Shown in pieces: positions 10,905 through 20,963 of a stretch of DNA of 64,000 nucleotides. The stretch is from Ahaetulla prasina (lineage: Eukaryota > Chordata > Lepidosauria > Squamata > Colubridae). Position 1 is the first letter of the stretch. The number at the start of each line of letters is the position of its first letter. A model generated the notes under the pieces. That model saw only the letters and a program-made list of their open reading frames with translations, ran no database searches and was not told where the DNA came from. The stretch lies in NCBI RefSeq assembly GCF_028640845.1, contig NC_080544.1, positions 56,806,711 to 56,870,710 of the forward strand. The letters are read 5' to 3'. Position numbers and translations under genes: made by a program.

Positions 10905-12125
10905 AAGTTTCCAACCAATTCAGTCCTGAGCTTTCTTTTGCCAATTAGGCTCACAATACTTGCTGATGTCACCTACTCATCTTGTTTTAGATCTCTTTTG
11001 TGGACACTTCTTATCAAGTAGTAGTACCTGTGAGAGGGATCTTGGAGTCCTAGTGGATAACCATTTAGATATGAGCCAGCAGTGTGCAGCAGCTGCTAAA
11101 AAAGCCAACACCGTTCTGGGCTGCATAAACAGAGGGATAAAATCAAGATCACGTGAAGTGTTAGTGCCACTTTATAATGCCTTGGTAAGGATATTGCATC
11201 CAGTTTTGGTCTCCACGATGTAAAAAAGATGTTGAGACTCTAGAAAGAGTGCAGAGAAGAGCAACAAAGATGATTAGAGGAGGCTAAAACATATGAAGAA
11301 CAGTTGCAGGAACTGGGTATGTCTAGTTTAATAAAAAGAAGGACTAGGGGAGACATGATAGCTGTGTTCCAATATCTCAGGGGTTGCCACAAAGAAGAGG
11401 GAGTCGGGCTGTTCTCCAAAGCACCTGAGGGTAGAACAAGAAGCAATGGGTGGAAACTGATCAAAGAAAGAAGCAACTTAGAACTAAGGAGAAATTTCCT
11501 GACAGTTAGAACAATTAATAAGTGGAACGACTTGCCTGCAGAAGTTGTGAATGCTCCAACACTGGAAATTTTTAAGAAAATGTTGGATAACCATCTGACT
11601 GAGATGGTGTAGGGTTCCTGCCTAGGCAGGGGGTTGGACTAGAAGGCCTCCAAGGTCCCTTCCAACTCTGTTGTTATGTTATGTTATGTTAAGTGGGATC
11701 TTTGAATGTCTTGGTCCATCTGCCATCAGTTCTTCTTACTATGTATCCATCCCATTTCCATTTCAATTCTTTTACTGTCTTGATGATATTGTATATTTCA
11801 TTTGTTCTCTAATCCATGTGCAGGTCTTTCTTTCTTGTCTTGTAATGCTGAACATGTATCTTTCCATGGCTCTTTGCATCACTCATAGCTTTTGAATTGA
11901 TTGTGAGGTTAGTGTCCATGTTTCACCAGCATAACTTAAAGCAGATTGTACACACTGATCAAAAACTTTTCTCTTCAGGCATAGGGGAGGTTGTTCTTGA
12001 AAATTATGCTTAGCTTGCTGAACTCCTGCCAGCCACATTTAACATACCATTCAATTCTCTTTATTGCATCACCTTCTATTGAGATCCATTGTCCAAGGTA
12101 TATGTAGTAGTCTACTACTTCTCCA
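10905..12125 (-). mobile_element. RTE-type LINE copy interrupted by CR1
   Basis: Two minus-strand pieces, 11695-12125 and 10905-11019, form one RTE copy. The first reads IKRIEWYVKCGWQEFSKLSI and FKNNLP, then QRAMERYMFSIT after frame changes. The second encodes the C-terminus and matches 9420-9535 inverted. CR1 at 11020-11690 splits them exactly where the intact relative at 9432 reads CACTTAATAAAAAGTG. Confidence 0.68.
11020..11690 (+). mobile_element. CR1 LINE, nested insertion
   Basis: A 5'-truncated CR1 with RT C-terminal pieces [23 protein letters not shown] and an open 102-codon frame ending LEIFKKMLDNHLTEMV. The 3' end reads GGGTTGGACTAGAAGGCCTC and then (TTATG)n. AAGT flanks it at 11016-11019 and 11691-11694. 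The RT catalytic core is absent. Confidence 0.88.
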
Positions 12126-12161
12126 GATATATAAAAAATTTCTCTCTGTATCTATATACAT

Positions 12162-12184
12162 ACATACATACATACACACACAAA
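12162..12184 (+). repeat. (CATA)n short array
   Basis: Five CATA units running into CACACA. Confidence 0.85.
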
Positions 12185-12233
12185 TATCCATCTGTAATTT
12201 TTTATCATAAATTCAAAAGTGCTTTTGTTTTTT

Positions 12234-12412
12234 AGAATAGAATAGAATAGAATTTTTTATTGGCCAAGTGTGATTGGACACACAAGGAATTTGTCTTGGT
12301 GCATATGCTCTCAGTGTACATAAAAGAAAAGATACGTTCATCAAGGTACAACATTTACAACACAATTGATGGTCAGTATATCAATATAAATCATAAGGAT
12401 TGCCAGCAATGT
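12234..12412 (-). mobile_element. CR1/L3-type LINE 3' tail
   Basis: A short minus-strand copy with the AGAATAGAATAG microsatellite tail on its plus-strand left side, then the 3' UTR complement (TTGGCCAAGTGTGATTGG). It contains no coding sequence. Confidence 0.85.
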
Positions 12413-12524
12413 GGTAGATTATGTGGTAATTAATTATGTAATTATGCGGTAGATTAATTTGGTAGATTATGTGGGGCGTTGGAACAGAACAAGTTTTTTA
12501 TCTCACATCTGCCCATGATTTCTT

Positions 12525-12625
12525 GTTTTGTTTATTTATTTATTTAGAAAATTTGTATAGCCGCCCACTGCTCACAGAGGCTGTAGGTGGCTTACAAAAA
12601 AAAACAGTTTAAAATAATAAAAAAT
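12525..12625 (-). mobile_element. L2 or L2-tailed SINE 3' end
   Basis: Minus-strand tail of the L2 type: (TTTA)n then a CCGCCCACTG box in plus orientation. Only the tail is recognisable, so LINE and SINE origins cannot be told apart. Confidence 0.5.
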
Positions 12626-12649
12626 AATTAAAATTTAAATTTAAAATAT

Positions 12650-12979
12650 AACAACAACAACATAAAGTGGAAAAAGTTGTCAAAAATGAGAAGGTGAAAA
12701 TTTTGTGAGACTTTCAAATAAAGATGGATTGTCATTTGGAACACAACATGCCAGATATCACAGTTGTCAAAAACCGAAGTATACAATTTATTGGTATCAC
12801 TGCACCAGGAGACACCAGTGTCGAAGAAAAAGAACTGGAAAAAATCACACAATATTATGACTTGGCCATCGAAACTACATGATTATGGATGAAACATGTA
12901 ACAATAATACCCATAATCCTTGGGGAACTTCGTACCATGTCCAAGAGTTTTACAAAATACATCAAGAAATTGCAGCTTC
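12650..12979 (+). mobile_element. R4/Dong-like LINE, endonuclease end (5' piece)
   Basis: Frames give LEHNMPDITVVKNRSIQFIG, then ITAPGDTSVEEKELEKITQY and VTIIPIILGELRTMSKSFTK. This resembles the restriction-like endonuclease end of R4/Dong/Rex6 LINEs, where PD...D...VPGD and VxPIVVGALGT boxes are typical. The element continues at 15876 after a 2.9-kb insertion. The clade name is inferred from recall of these motifs. Confidence 0.58.
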
Positions 12980-13203
12980 CTGGAGACTCCTGGCTGATGT
13001 CACGGCAGTATCGGACTTGCGGAGCGGGTTTCCATGTTCCCATGCTGAGTTCTCCCTGTTGGAGGGCTCCGAAAGACATCCTGTACGGCCATCCTGTACA
13101 GGTGGTGAAGAAAAGAGGGGTGCCCTGTAGTTCGGGAAGAGCAGCAACTCTCCTGCTGGACTCAGGGCTTCTTCCCTCTCCCTTGACGAGCCACAAAGCT
13201 GGG

Positions 13204-13903
13204 ATAGAATAGAATAGAATTTTTTTATTAGCCAAGCATGATTGGACACACAAGGAATTTGTCTTGGTGCATATGCTCTCAGTGTACATAAAAGAAAAGA
13301 TACCTTCATCAAGGTACAACATTTACAACACAAATGATGGTCAATATATCAATATAAATCTCAAGGATTACCAGCAACAAAGTTACAGTCATACAGTCAT
13401 AAGTGGAAAGAGATTGGTGATGGGAACGATGAGCAGATTAATAGTAGTGCAGATTTAGTAAATAGTTTGACAGTGTTGAGGGAATTATTTGTTTAGCAGA
13501 GTGATGGCCTTCGGGAAAAAACTGTTCTTGTGTCTAGTTGTTCTGGTGTGTACTGCTCTATAGCATAGTTTTGAGGATAGGAGTTGAAACAGTTTATGTC
13601 CAGATGTGAGGGATCTGTAAATATTTTCACGGCCCTCTTCTTGATTCGTGCAGTATACAGGTCCTCAATGGAAGGCAGGTTGGTAGCAATTATTTTTTCT
13701 GCAGTTCTAATTATCCTCTGAAGTCTGTGTCTTTCTTGTTGGGTTGCAGAACTGAACCAGACAGTTATAGAGGTGCAAATGACAGACTCAATAATTCCTC
13801 TGTAGAACTGAATCAGCAGCTCCTTGGGCAGTTTGAGCTTACTGAGTTGGCGCAGAAAGAACATTCTTTGTTGTCCTTTTTTGATGATGTTTTTGATGTT
13901 AGC
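13204..13903 (-). mobile_element. CR1/L3-type LINE 3' half
   Basis: A minus-strand copy with an AGAATAGAAT tail at its left end. Its 123-codon minus-strand frame (13493-13864) reads FFLRQLSKLKLPKELLIQFY, IIESVICTSITVWF and then DPSHLDINCFNSYPQN; the last part is shifted relative to the 61.5-kb copy, where the frame stays KLFQLLPSKRRYRAL. It lies inside the L1-like insertion and faces the plus-strand L3 at 14165-15297. Confidence 0.85.
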
Positions 13904-14164
13904 CGAAGCAACAAAGAAACATGCAAGAGCACTACAGATGAACAGTGATTGGAGCTAGGTGAAAAGATTCCTTTTTATCTAGACCCTAACTTTAAAGAAA
14001 AAAAGAAAGAGGAAAATCCAGAAAAAAAACCTTAGGACTATTTTTTAAAGTGGCGAACTATGATAGAGAGAAAAATCCTAGACCAGAAAGAAAGGAACTA
14101 AGGGGAGAAAAGCTAAAGACTTTTTAAAACATAGAAAATTGGACTTTTAAATTGGGCATACACA

Positions 14165-15297
14165 CCTTTCTCTTCTTTCTGTATACCAATGACGGCATCT
14201 CGATCCATCTGTCAAACTACTGAAGTTTGCACATGACACAACAGTGATCGGTCTCATTTGAGACAATGATGAATCTGCATACAGACAGATTCAGATTCAG
14301 ACAGAAGGTTGAACAACTAGCTTCGTGTTGAGACCAGAACAATTTGGAACTGAACACACTCAAAACCGTAGAAATGGTGGTAGACTTTAGGAGAAACCCC
14401 TCCATACTTCCACCTCTCACAATACTAAACAACACAATATCAAATTTAAATTTCTTGGTTCTACCATTTCATAAGATCTAAAATGGACAGCTAACATCAA
14501 AAACTTCATCAAAAAAGGACAATAAAGAATGTTCTTTCTGCGCCAACTCAGAAAGCTCAAACTGCCCAAGAAGCTGCTGATACAGTTCTACAGAGGAATT
14601 ATTGAGTCTGTCATCTGCACTTCTATAACTGTTTGGTTTGGTTCTGCAATCCAACAAGACAGACTTCAGAGGATAACTAGAACTGCAAAAAAAAACACCA
14701 ATTGTTACCAACCTGCTTTCCGTTGAGGACCCAAATCAAATCAAAAAGAGGGCTGTGAAAATATTTACAGATCCCTCACATCCTGGAAACAAACTGTTTC
14801 AATTCCTACTCTCAAAACAACACTACAGAGCACTGCACACCAGAAAAACTAGACACAAGAACAGTTTTTTCTCGAACGCCATCACTCTGCTAAAGAAATA
14901 ATTTCCTCAATACTGTCAAACTATTTACTAAATCTGCATTATTATTAATCTTCTCATTGTTCCCATCACCCATCTCCTTCCACTTATGACTGTAACTTTG
15001 TTGTTTGTATCCTTACAATTTATACTGATATTGCTTCCTGATTGCTTATTTGTAGCCTATGACTATCATTAAGTGTTGTATCATTAAGTGTTAAATTTGT
15101 ACCCTATGACTATTATTAAGTTTTGTAAGTGTTGTACCTTGATGAAGGTATCTTTTCTTTTATGTACATTGAGAGCATATGCACCAAGATAAATTCCTTG
15201 TGTGTCCAATCACACTTGGCCAATAAAAAATTCTATTCTATTCTATTCTATTCTATTCTATTCTATTCTATTCTATTCTATTCTATTCTATTCTATT
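14165..15297 (+). mobile_element. CR1/L3-type LINE, longest copy
   Basis: This copy begins inside the RT palm. The catalytic box reads KFAHDTT, with His replacing the first Asp of FADD. Next come NNLELNTLKTVEMVVDFRRN, PPLTILNNT, FLRQLRKLKLPKKLLIQFYR and the 3' UTR. Frameshifts are present. The end is a (TTCTA)n array at 15230-15297. It lies inside the L1-like insertion. Confidence 0.85.
15230..15297 (+). repeat. (TTCTA)n microsatellite seeded by an L3 tail
   Basis: Thirteen near-perfect pentamers directly follow the L3 polyadenylation-like CCAATAAAAAA. The other L3 copies end in the same pentamer but with only a few units. Confidence 0.95.
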
Positions 15298-15875
15298 TAT
15301 ATGAAGCAATAGTTAGATGGAAAGACTGGAGGTTGAAAAAGGGTATTATAAAATATGTTTAAATAATGGGAAGACGGGTACTTGAATGGTATATTGTGAC
15401 TTTGAATAACTAAATAATGAAGGGCTATACCCTTCACATGTTTATATAATGTTTATATAAACATATGTATTAATATTAGGATTAGAGAGCTGATTAGAAG
15501 TTAGAATAGAGGTAGAAATAAGAAATGGAATACTAGCAGGTATTATTTTCTCTGTTTATATAATAGAATATAAGTAATAATTTGATGGAAAAGATTAGAG
15601 AGGGAAAGATGGTATTACCATGTATCCTTACAACATTATTGGCATTAAAATGGAATATTAAAATATTGAATAACTACTTAAAAAACCCCATGTATATTAA
15701 TACTAGGATTATATTATATTTAGTTTGATTAATATAACAATTATTATGATTAACATTATTGATGTTTGTATCAAAATGAATTATACCCAGGGACCACACT
15801 GTTCATGTACTGATATTGATGTATATTTAAAAATAAAAAACTAATAAAACATTAAAAAAAAGAAATTGCAGCTTC

Positions 15876-16050
15876 TGAAATAACACCAACAGAACTGCAA
15901 AAAACGGTACTCGGAACATCATACATTTTAAGAAGATACTTGATTGATACCTAGGATGCTGGCAACAACTTGTATCAATCATCAGCACCAATCAATTTTT
16001 GTGATACATTTTAAAATGTTCATTGACTGAGTTTCATGTTTAATGAATAA
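15876..16050 (+). mobile_element. R4/Dong-like LINE, 3' piece
   Basis: This continues the element cut at 12963. The frame reads EITPTELQKTVLGTSYILRR and then decays. The motif QKTxxLGTxxILRR is the usual last part of this LINE ORF. The tail is (AAT)n near 16048-16073. Confidence 0.58.
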
Positions 16051-16073
16051 AAAAGATAACAATAATAATAATA

Positions 16074-17087
16074 ACCCCACACATCTACCCCGATGACAAC
16101 ACATAGTTAAATAAGCATTTGATGGGTTCCATCATATTCTGGGTTCCCCAGGCCTGCTGGCAAAACCATATCTTCAGGGCCTTATGAAAGACTGTCAAAA
16201 TGGGGGCCAGTCTAATTTCTGCAGGGATGATGTTTCATTTCCTACTGCCTTATTAACAATTATACAAATATGTTCTCAGACTTCACATTTAAACAGTTTC
16301 TATGCATGTACATAATATAATATAGTATTGATACCCATATTCTATAGTTCTGTTTGCATGTCACAAATCATTGACCATTATTAATTTGAGTAATTGAAGG
16401 TTTGTGGATTGGACCAGATCTGAGTTGAATCATCAACCTGATCTGTATTTCTGAATGATTATTGGATTAATTAATGCTGGAAAGCTGATTCTATTTTTTG
16501 GGGAAAGTGCATGTTTGGGAGAGCAGAATATATGAAGAACTATGAGGTTATGAGGAACTATGAAGAACTATGCTATATATCAGGACTAGAATGAATGATG
16601 AAGAATTGCTGAGTAAGCGATTACGTTTTTAAAATATATTTAAAGTTTGTTTCTTTTCATCCCCTCCCTCTTTTCAGCTGTGCCAAGAATGACAATTTAG
16701 TATTTTATGCTTCTGTATTAGCTTGATATATAGTCTGCATGAAATGTCATAGGTCTTAATTGTACCTTACCAAAATAAGGTAATTCTATAACATGAAGTT
16801 TGCCATGTGAAATTGAAGCCTTTGTTATTTTGCTTTGTCAAGCATACTTTTAAGTGGGATGAGGAGTAAAAAAAAGTCATATATTAAAAACAAGTCTTCA
16901 GATTACTCAGAAAAATAAACTAGTAAAGACAATTTATCAATGTTGCACAATTGAACTATTCATTTTTATTATTACCGGTAGGTTGAACAATGTTTTACTT
17001 TGTGATATAGCAAATGTCCTTTGTCTTTCATCTTCAATATTTCAATTTTTACTACAACTGTAGAGCAATAATCAACCAAATTGATGG
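16074..17087. other. Unassigned DNA
   Basis: Nothing recognised with confidence. A piece near 16080-16240 may be an old repeat. Confidence 0.5.
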
Positions 17088-17132
17088 TCACTTCTTGTGA
17101 CCATCAAAAAGTTTGATGGTCACAAGAAGTGA
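17088..17132. repeat. Perfect 21-bp inverted repeat with 3-nt loop
   Basis: Left arm 17088-17108, spacer AAG, right arm 17112-17132, with no mismatch. It does not resemble the MITEs in this window and has no target duplication that I can see. Confidence 0.95.
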
Positions 17133-17934
17133 TTTGATAGAAATATTTCCACCTTGCCTAAATCACATACTGTCAGTTCAAGGCACTTCCATAAGTCTGA
17201 GATCAATTGGTTTCAATTCTGGTTCAAAGTCTCATATTTTCTTTGCAAAGCTGCAAGCTTGTGACTAATAACAGATTGTTATCAATCTGTTCCTCCATGT
17301 ACATTTTAGGTTCTGAATTCAAGGAAATGCCATATCCATTCCAACATTCCGCTCAGTAAAATTTACTTGCTTCTGTCTGTCATTCTAGTCCCCTTGGCAA
17401 TCACTACAGCTTGATTTAATATTTCAAATCAAATTGATATTGCACTTTTTGTGGTCCAAAGTAGTGGAAGCTTGGTTTTATGGGGCCACTAAACCATATT
17501 TTTTACTCTCTGTATTGATTAACTGAAACAATAATTAGCTAATATGTGTTATCAACATTTCAAAATTCATAAAAATTGACAAAAGTAAAGATAAGTTACT
17601 TTCAATTGGGAAGCTGAAATTATGATGGTTTGGAAGTATCCTTGGCCAGAAAGGTATAAATGGTATCTGAAAGCATACATTTTTTTTTCTAAACTTGTTT
17701 TTAACATATGATGTATATTGTAATTTATATTAAATGGGGATATGCAAATTAGCTTTGATATAATTTTACCATTTAAGCCAATTTGGAAAATTGAGTAATT
17801 TGATACGATATTTCAAGTCAAAGTACTGATTAGGGTTTATTCAATTTTCTAAGTTCAAAGGAAGCTCTTTTGCTCTACACAAAAATCCAGTTATGTACTA
17901 TTCAAAAGAGACAATAAAAGAGTAAGAAAGAAAC

Positions 17935-18240
17935 AAAAAGATCAGAACACATCCTCTCCAACAACCAGCACCTGGATAAGCAGGGATTAAAACTAGATGA
18001 ATAATTGTGCAGAAAACAATACCCTAATCAAGGAACTATCAAGGAGAAGTCCTACCAAAGCTGACAGGGAAGGTATATAAACATATAAATATAAACAGGG
18101 AGTAAACCCCACACTCACAAACACTGATGATGTTACCTAGTTCAGTAATGAAGTGTTTACAAACAAAGTTCAGAGACCACCAAGGATCCCATAGTTCAAG
18201 CCTAAACTATATATGCAGTATGTACTCTTTTACTGGAAAT
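17935..18240 (+). mobile_element. Penelope-like element 3' region
   Basis: The sequence holds CACTGATGATGTTACCTAGT, then AATGAAGTGTTTACAAAC and AGAGACCACCAAGGATCCCA. I recognise this as the conserved end region of reptile Penelope-like elements, normally ...GGTAATGAAACGTCTGCAA... . No protein-coding part is preserved. Family recall only. Confidence 0.5.
18119..18165 (+). ncRNA. Hammerhead-ribozyme-like relic in the Penelope-like element
   Basis: CTGATGA (18124-18130) is followed by a stem II-like TTACC/AGTAA pair and then GAAG in place of the conserved GAAA. AAACAC before and GTGTTT after the core can pair. Penelope-like elements are known to carry hammerhead motifs. The GAAA change predicts loss of cleavage. 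Confidence 0.4.
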
Positions 18241-19224
18241 ACAAAACTCCTCTAAATATTTGTATTCAATTTATTTTGCCTGATTCTGCAATTTATTTAT
18301 GAAATTTAATGTTTAGGCCTCTTCAACAATTGCCAGCTTTTAATATGAAAGAATGGAAAATTATTAAACTAAGGGATTGTTTCATAATAACAGCATTTAA
18401 TTTAATATATATTTCAAATTAAATTACGTTTAGCTTTTTTCCTGGAGCTGTTTCTTCCTAATTTTTCTTGTATAAGTAGCAAGCAAATACAAGTTTTTCT
18501 TCTCTCTCCTCACCCCCCTCCCCCATTGTGCAACCTGATTTAAATCCAGCTGTACTTCTTGGTTCTAAAACTGACTTAGTTCATCTATTGCAGTTGGATG
18601 AATTACAGCTCTTTGCAAGGAGCTTGGTTTGAAGCAAAAAAAGGGGAAAAGCTTCCAAACGCCTTGTGTTCAAATCACTCTGTGAAATCCTATGGGTAAT
18701 GCTCTTCCAATGACAAAGCTACTCTCCTTTTAAGCAAAGGTCTTTTATCAAGTGATATAGCAGCACATTTTCAATCATCTCCGTAGCACAATGAAGAGAC
18801 AAACCCTGTTAGTGTTGTTCTCTGGGGGAAAAGAAATCATAAAATTCACTGACTAGCTACACCTAGGGACTAATCCTGGCTTTGAGCTCCCATGAATTTT
18901 AGCAACAGTGAGGGAAATGTAATTCAATCTTTTCAGCCTGGGTAATATGTATTCCCGTCAGTGGCTTTAAGATAAGGAAAAGACTAAGGGATGAAACTTT
19001 TGATGAATAACCCAGAATGCAATGAATAATATACAAACATTTCTCTCATCTCGCTCAAAATAATTCTAGGTCTTTTTTCATTTTAATCCTTGTCCTGTTC
19101 GAAAACCTTTTATACTTTAAAGAAAAAAAATCATGAGTGTGTCTCTATGTTGAGGGGTGCATATTTTTGACAGAAAGCAGTCTTACATGCAATGCATTCA
19201 CTCTTTTATAGTTAAAGGCCTATC
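18241..19224. other. Non-repetitive stretch, no gene
   Basis: No TE signature and no coding signal. Base composition is more balanced than the surroundings. This could be conserved regulatory DNA of the SORCS3 flank, but nothing in one sequence can show that. Confidence 0.4.
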
Positions 19225-19295
19225 ATAAAACCATTTGGAAGGGATCCCAAAAATTGTCTAGTCCAATCTCCTGCTCATTCAGCAAACCTCTTATG
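19225..19295 (-). mobile_element. Old CR1 3' end
   Basis: GGAAGGGATCCCAAAAATTG and CTAGTCCAATCTCCTGCTC are decayed forms of the CR1 3' end as seen at 640-690. Confidence 0.5.
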
Positions 19296-19793
19296 GCAGC
19301 ATATCTACTGGTATGTCTCTAATAAACTGCAACAGAGGTTTGATGCAGTAAAGCATATCTTATTAGCTATTATGGTGATAGTGATGCTATAGAAAAATCC
19401 AATTGTCAACTTATTTATGTAGTGGTATTTTTTCCCCAAATTTCATTCAGATTCATATCAGAATCTGATATAATAAACAGCAAATAATATTTCCTGTTTT
19501 GGGGAGATATTTGGATGAATATATTCAGTGCCACTTCTCATCAAGGCCCTTCCTTGTAACTGCTTTTTCTTCTTCCCATCAACTTGCTTTTATCTCTTGG
19601 CACACTTTGTATCAAATTGTGGGAGGGAGAGGGGAAATGGTGCAGTGGTTATTGTTATTTTCCCTCTACCTCTCATTGCTTGCTCACTTGCAGAAAACCA
19701 AACATTTATAGAAAAAAATAACAACACAAAACAATAGAGCCAATATGGAATTTGATTGGTTTCCTTCTTGATCTACATAGGCTTGAACCATAC

Positions 19794-19981
19794 TGTTAAG
19801 TTCGGGCAATGAAGAGGCAGGAGACCAACGAGTGGCAACAGCTCTTTAGTTTATTGTGACCCAGCGAAAAACAAACGGCAAAAACCCCTCTTTAAATACT
19901 CTTTTGGCTGAGGCTTCAACCAATCAGCAACGTGCAATTTTCCCGCCCAAAATTCCCTCTCGAAGTTCAAAATACATTACA
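19794..19981 (-). repeat. 3' LTR of the gypsy element
   Basis: 188 bp, 187 of them matching the 5' LTR. The polypurine tract abuts its start. Confidence 0.95.
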
Positions 19982-19994
19982 CTCCTTCCCTCCC
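19982..19994 (-). other. Polypurine tract
   Basis: The minus strand reads GGGAGGGAAGGAG directly before TGTAATG of the 3' LTR, the site for plus-strand DNA priming. Confidence 0.85.
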
Positions 19995-20032
19995 AGAATG
20001 CTTTGTACCTCTATTTACATAATATTTACATG

Positions 20033-20876
20033 CTATCTCTCTACGTAGTCATGCAGGTAGACAGGGCATCTCCTAACTCTTTCTGACCTGCGCAGTTCAT
20101 TTTCTGGGAGAGAGTCAAGCTGGTCGGAGGGACTGTTTGTTCCTCCCCGCTCCTCCTCTAGGCCGTCCGGCCCTGGATTATTGGCTGAATCGTTCCTGTT
20201 GCCTTCAGGAGGAACCGGTTGGCGTCGCTGGACTTCATCGGAATCAGATAAGTCCTCCGCTCGCCTCGGGTTTGAGTCAGCTGCAGATTCAAACAATTGG
20301 TAGTCAGGGCCTGGTTGTTTGGTTTCTAGTTTGTTTGGTATACGTTTTCTTAACTGGTCTATGTGGCGTTTCCATACCCGGCCGTCCTCCATGTCTACTA
20401 CGTATGATTTGGGTCCGGTTATGCCCAGAATTTCCCCCTTTAACCATGTTGGGCCCTCGCTATAGTTGTGTGCCCATACTAGGTCACCCACTGTCATTTC
20501 CCTGGTTTTTCCTTGAATACCCTTGTACCCGTCTGGGGTATAAGTTGGGTTTAGTCGGTCTAGCGGGCACCTGAGTTTCCTGCCCATTAAAAGTTCTGCT
20601 GGGCTGCGGCCAGTTGTTACACAAGGGGTCCTATGTTGGACGGCCAGGAAAGTGTCTATTTTCGTTTGCCAGTCGCCTGGACTTATCCTAGATAGCGCTT
20701 CCTTGGTGCTCCGAACGAAACGTTCTGCAAGTCCGTTCGTCGCCGGGTGGAAAGGCGCCGAGAGGACATGTCTGATACCCTCTCCCGCTAGATACCCCTT
20801 AAACTGATTTGCCGTGAATTGCGGGCTGTTGTCAGAGACTAGGGTGTCGGGCAGGCCGTGTGTTATTAAGCGTTGC
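20033..20876 (-). pseudogene. Gypsy integrase C-terminal part
   Basis: One open minus-strand frame begins right after the deletion scar (ITHGLPDTLVSDNSPQF). It keeps the second Asp and, 35 residues on, the Glu of the D,D-35-E triad (PATNGLAERFVRSTKEA). The chromodomain-free C-terminal domain follows: TVGDLVWAHNYSEGPTWLKG, SYVVDMEDGRVWKRHIDQLR and a charged tail. The first catalytic Asp and the zinc-binding N-terminus are deleted. It stops at 20033. Confidence 0.88.
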
Positions 20877-20963
20877 TAAGCGTTGCTTTGTAGTCAGTGC
20901 AAATTCGTACCGAGCGTACAATTCGTACAAAGCGTTGCTTTGTAGTCAGTGCAAATTCGTACC
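20868..20963. repeat. Deletion junction with direct repeat
   Basis: AAGCGTTGCTTTGTAGTCAG begins a 34-bp segment at 20878-20911 that is repeated at 20930-20963. AAGCGTTGC also occurs at 20868, and TTCGTAC recurs between. The segment encodes the end of the retained RT piece, so the RT end occurs twice before integrase starts. Confidence 0.9.

Larger units (their letters stand above)
12964..15875 (+). mobile_element. Composite L1-like insertion (with target duplication)
   Basis: AAGAAATTGCAGCTTC occurs at 12964-12979 and again at 15860-15875, bracketing 2880 bp that end in an A-rich run (CATTAAAAAAA). This is the mark of target-primed retrotransposition. After removing two L3 insertions the inserted element is about 1.05 kb: a GC-rich 5' UTR-like part (12980-13203), a middle part (13904-14164) and a 3' UTR-like part with AATAAAAAACTAATAAAA (15298-15859). 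No ORF survives, so it was probably a truncated or non-autonomous L1-like element. Confidence 0.62.

Noticed and set aside
12855..13333. Overlapping open frames of 107-155 codons on both strands
   Set aside because: They cross the GC-rich 5' part of the L1-like insertion and an L3 tail; no domain and no conserved frame.
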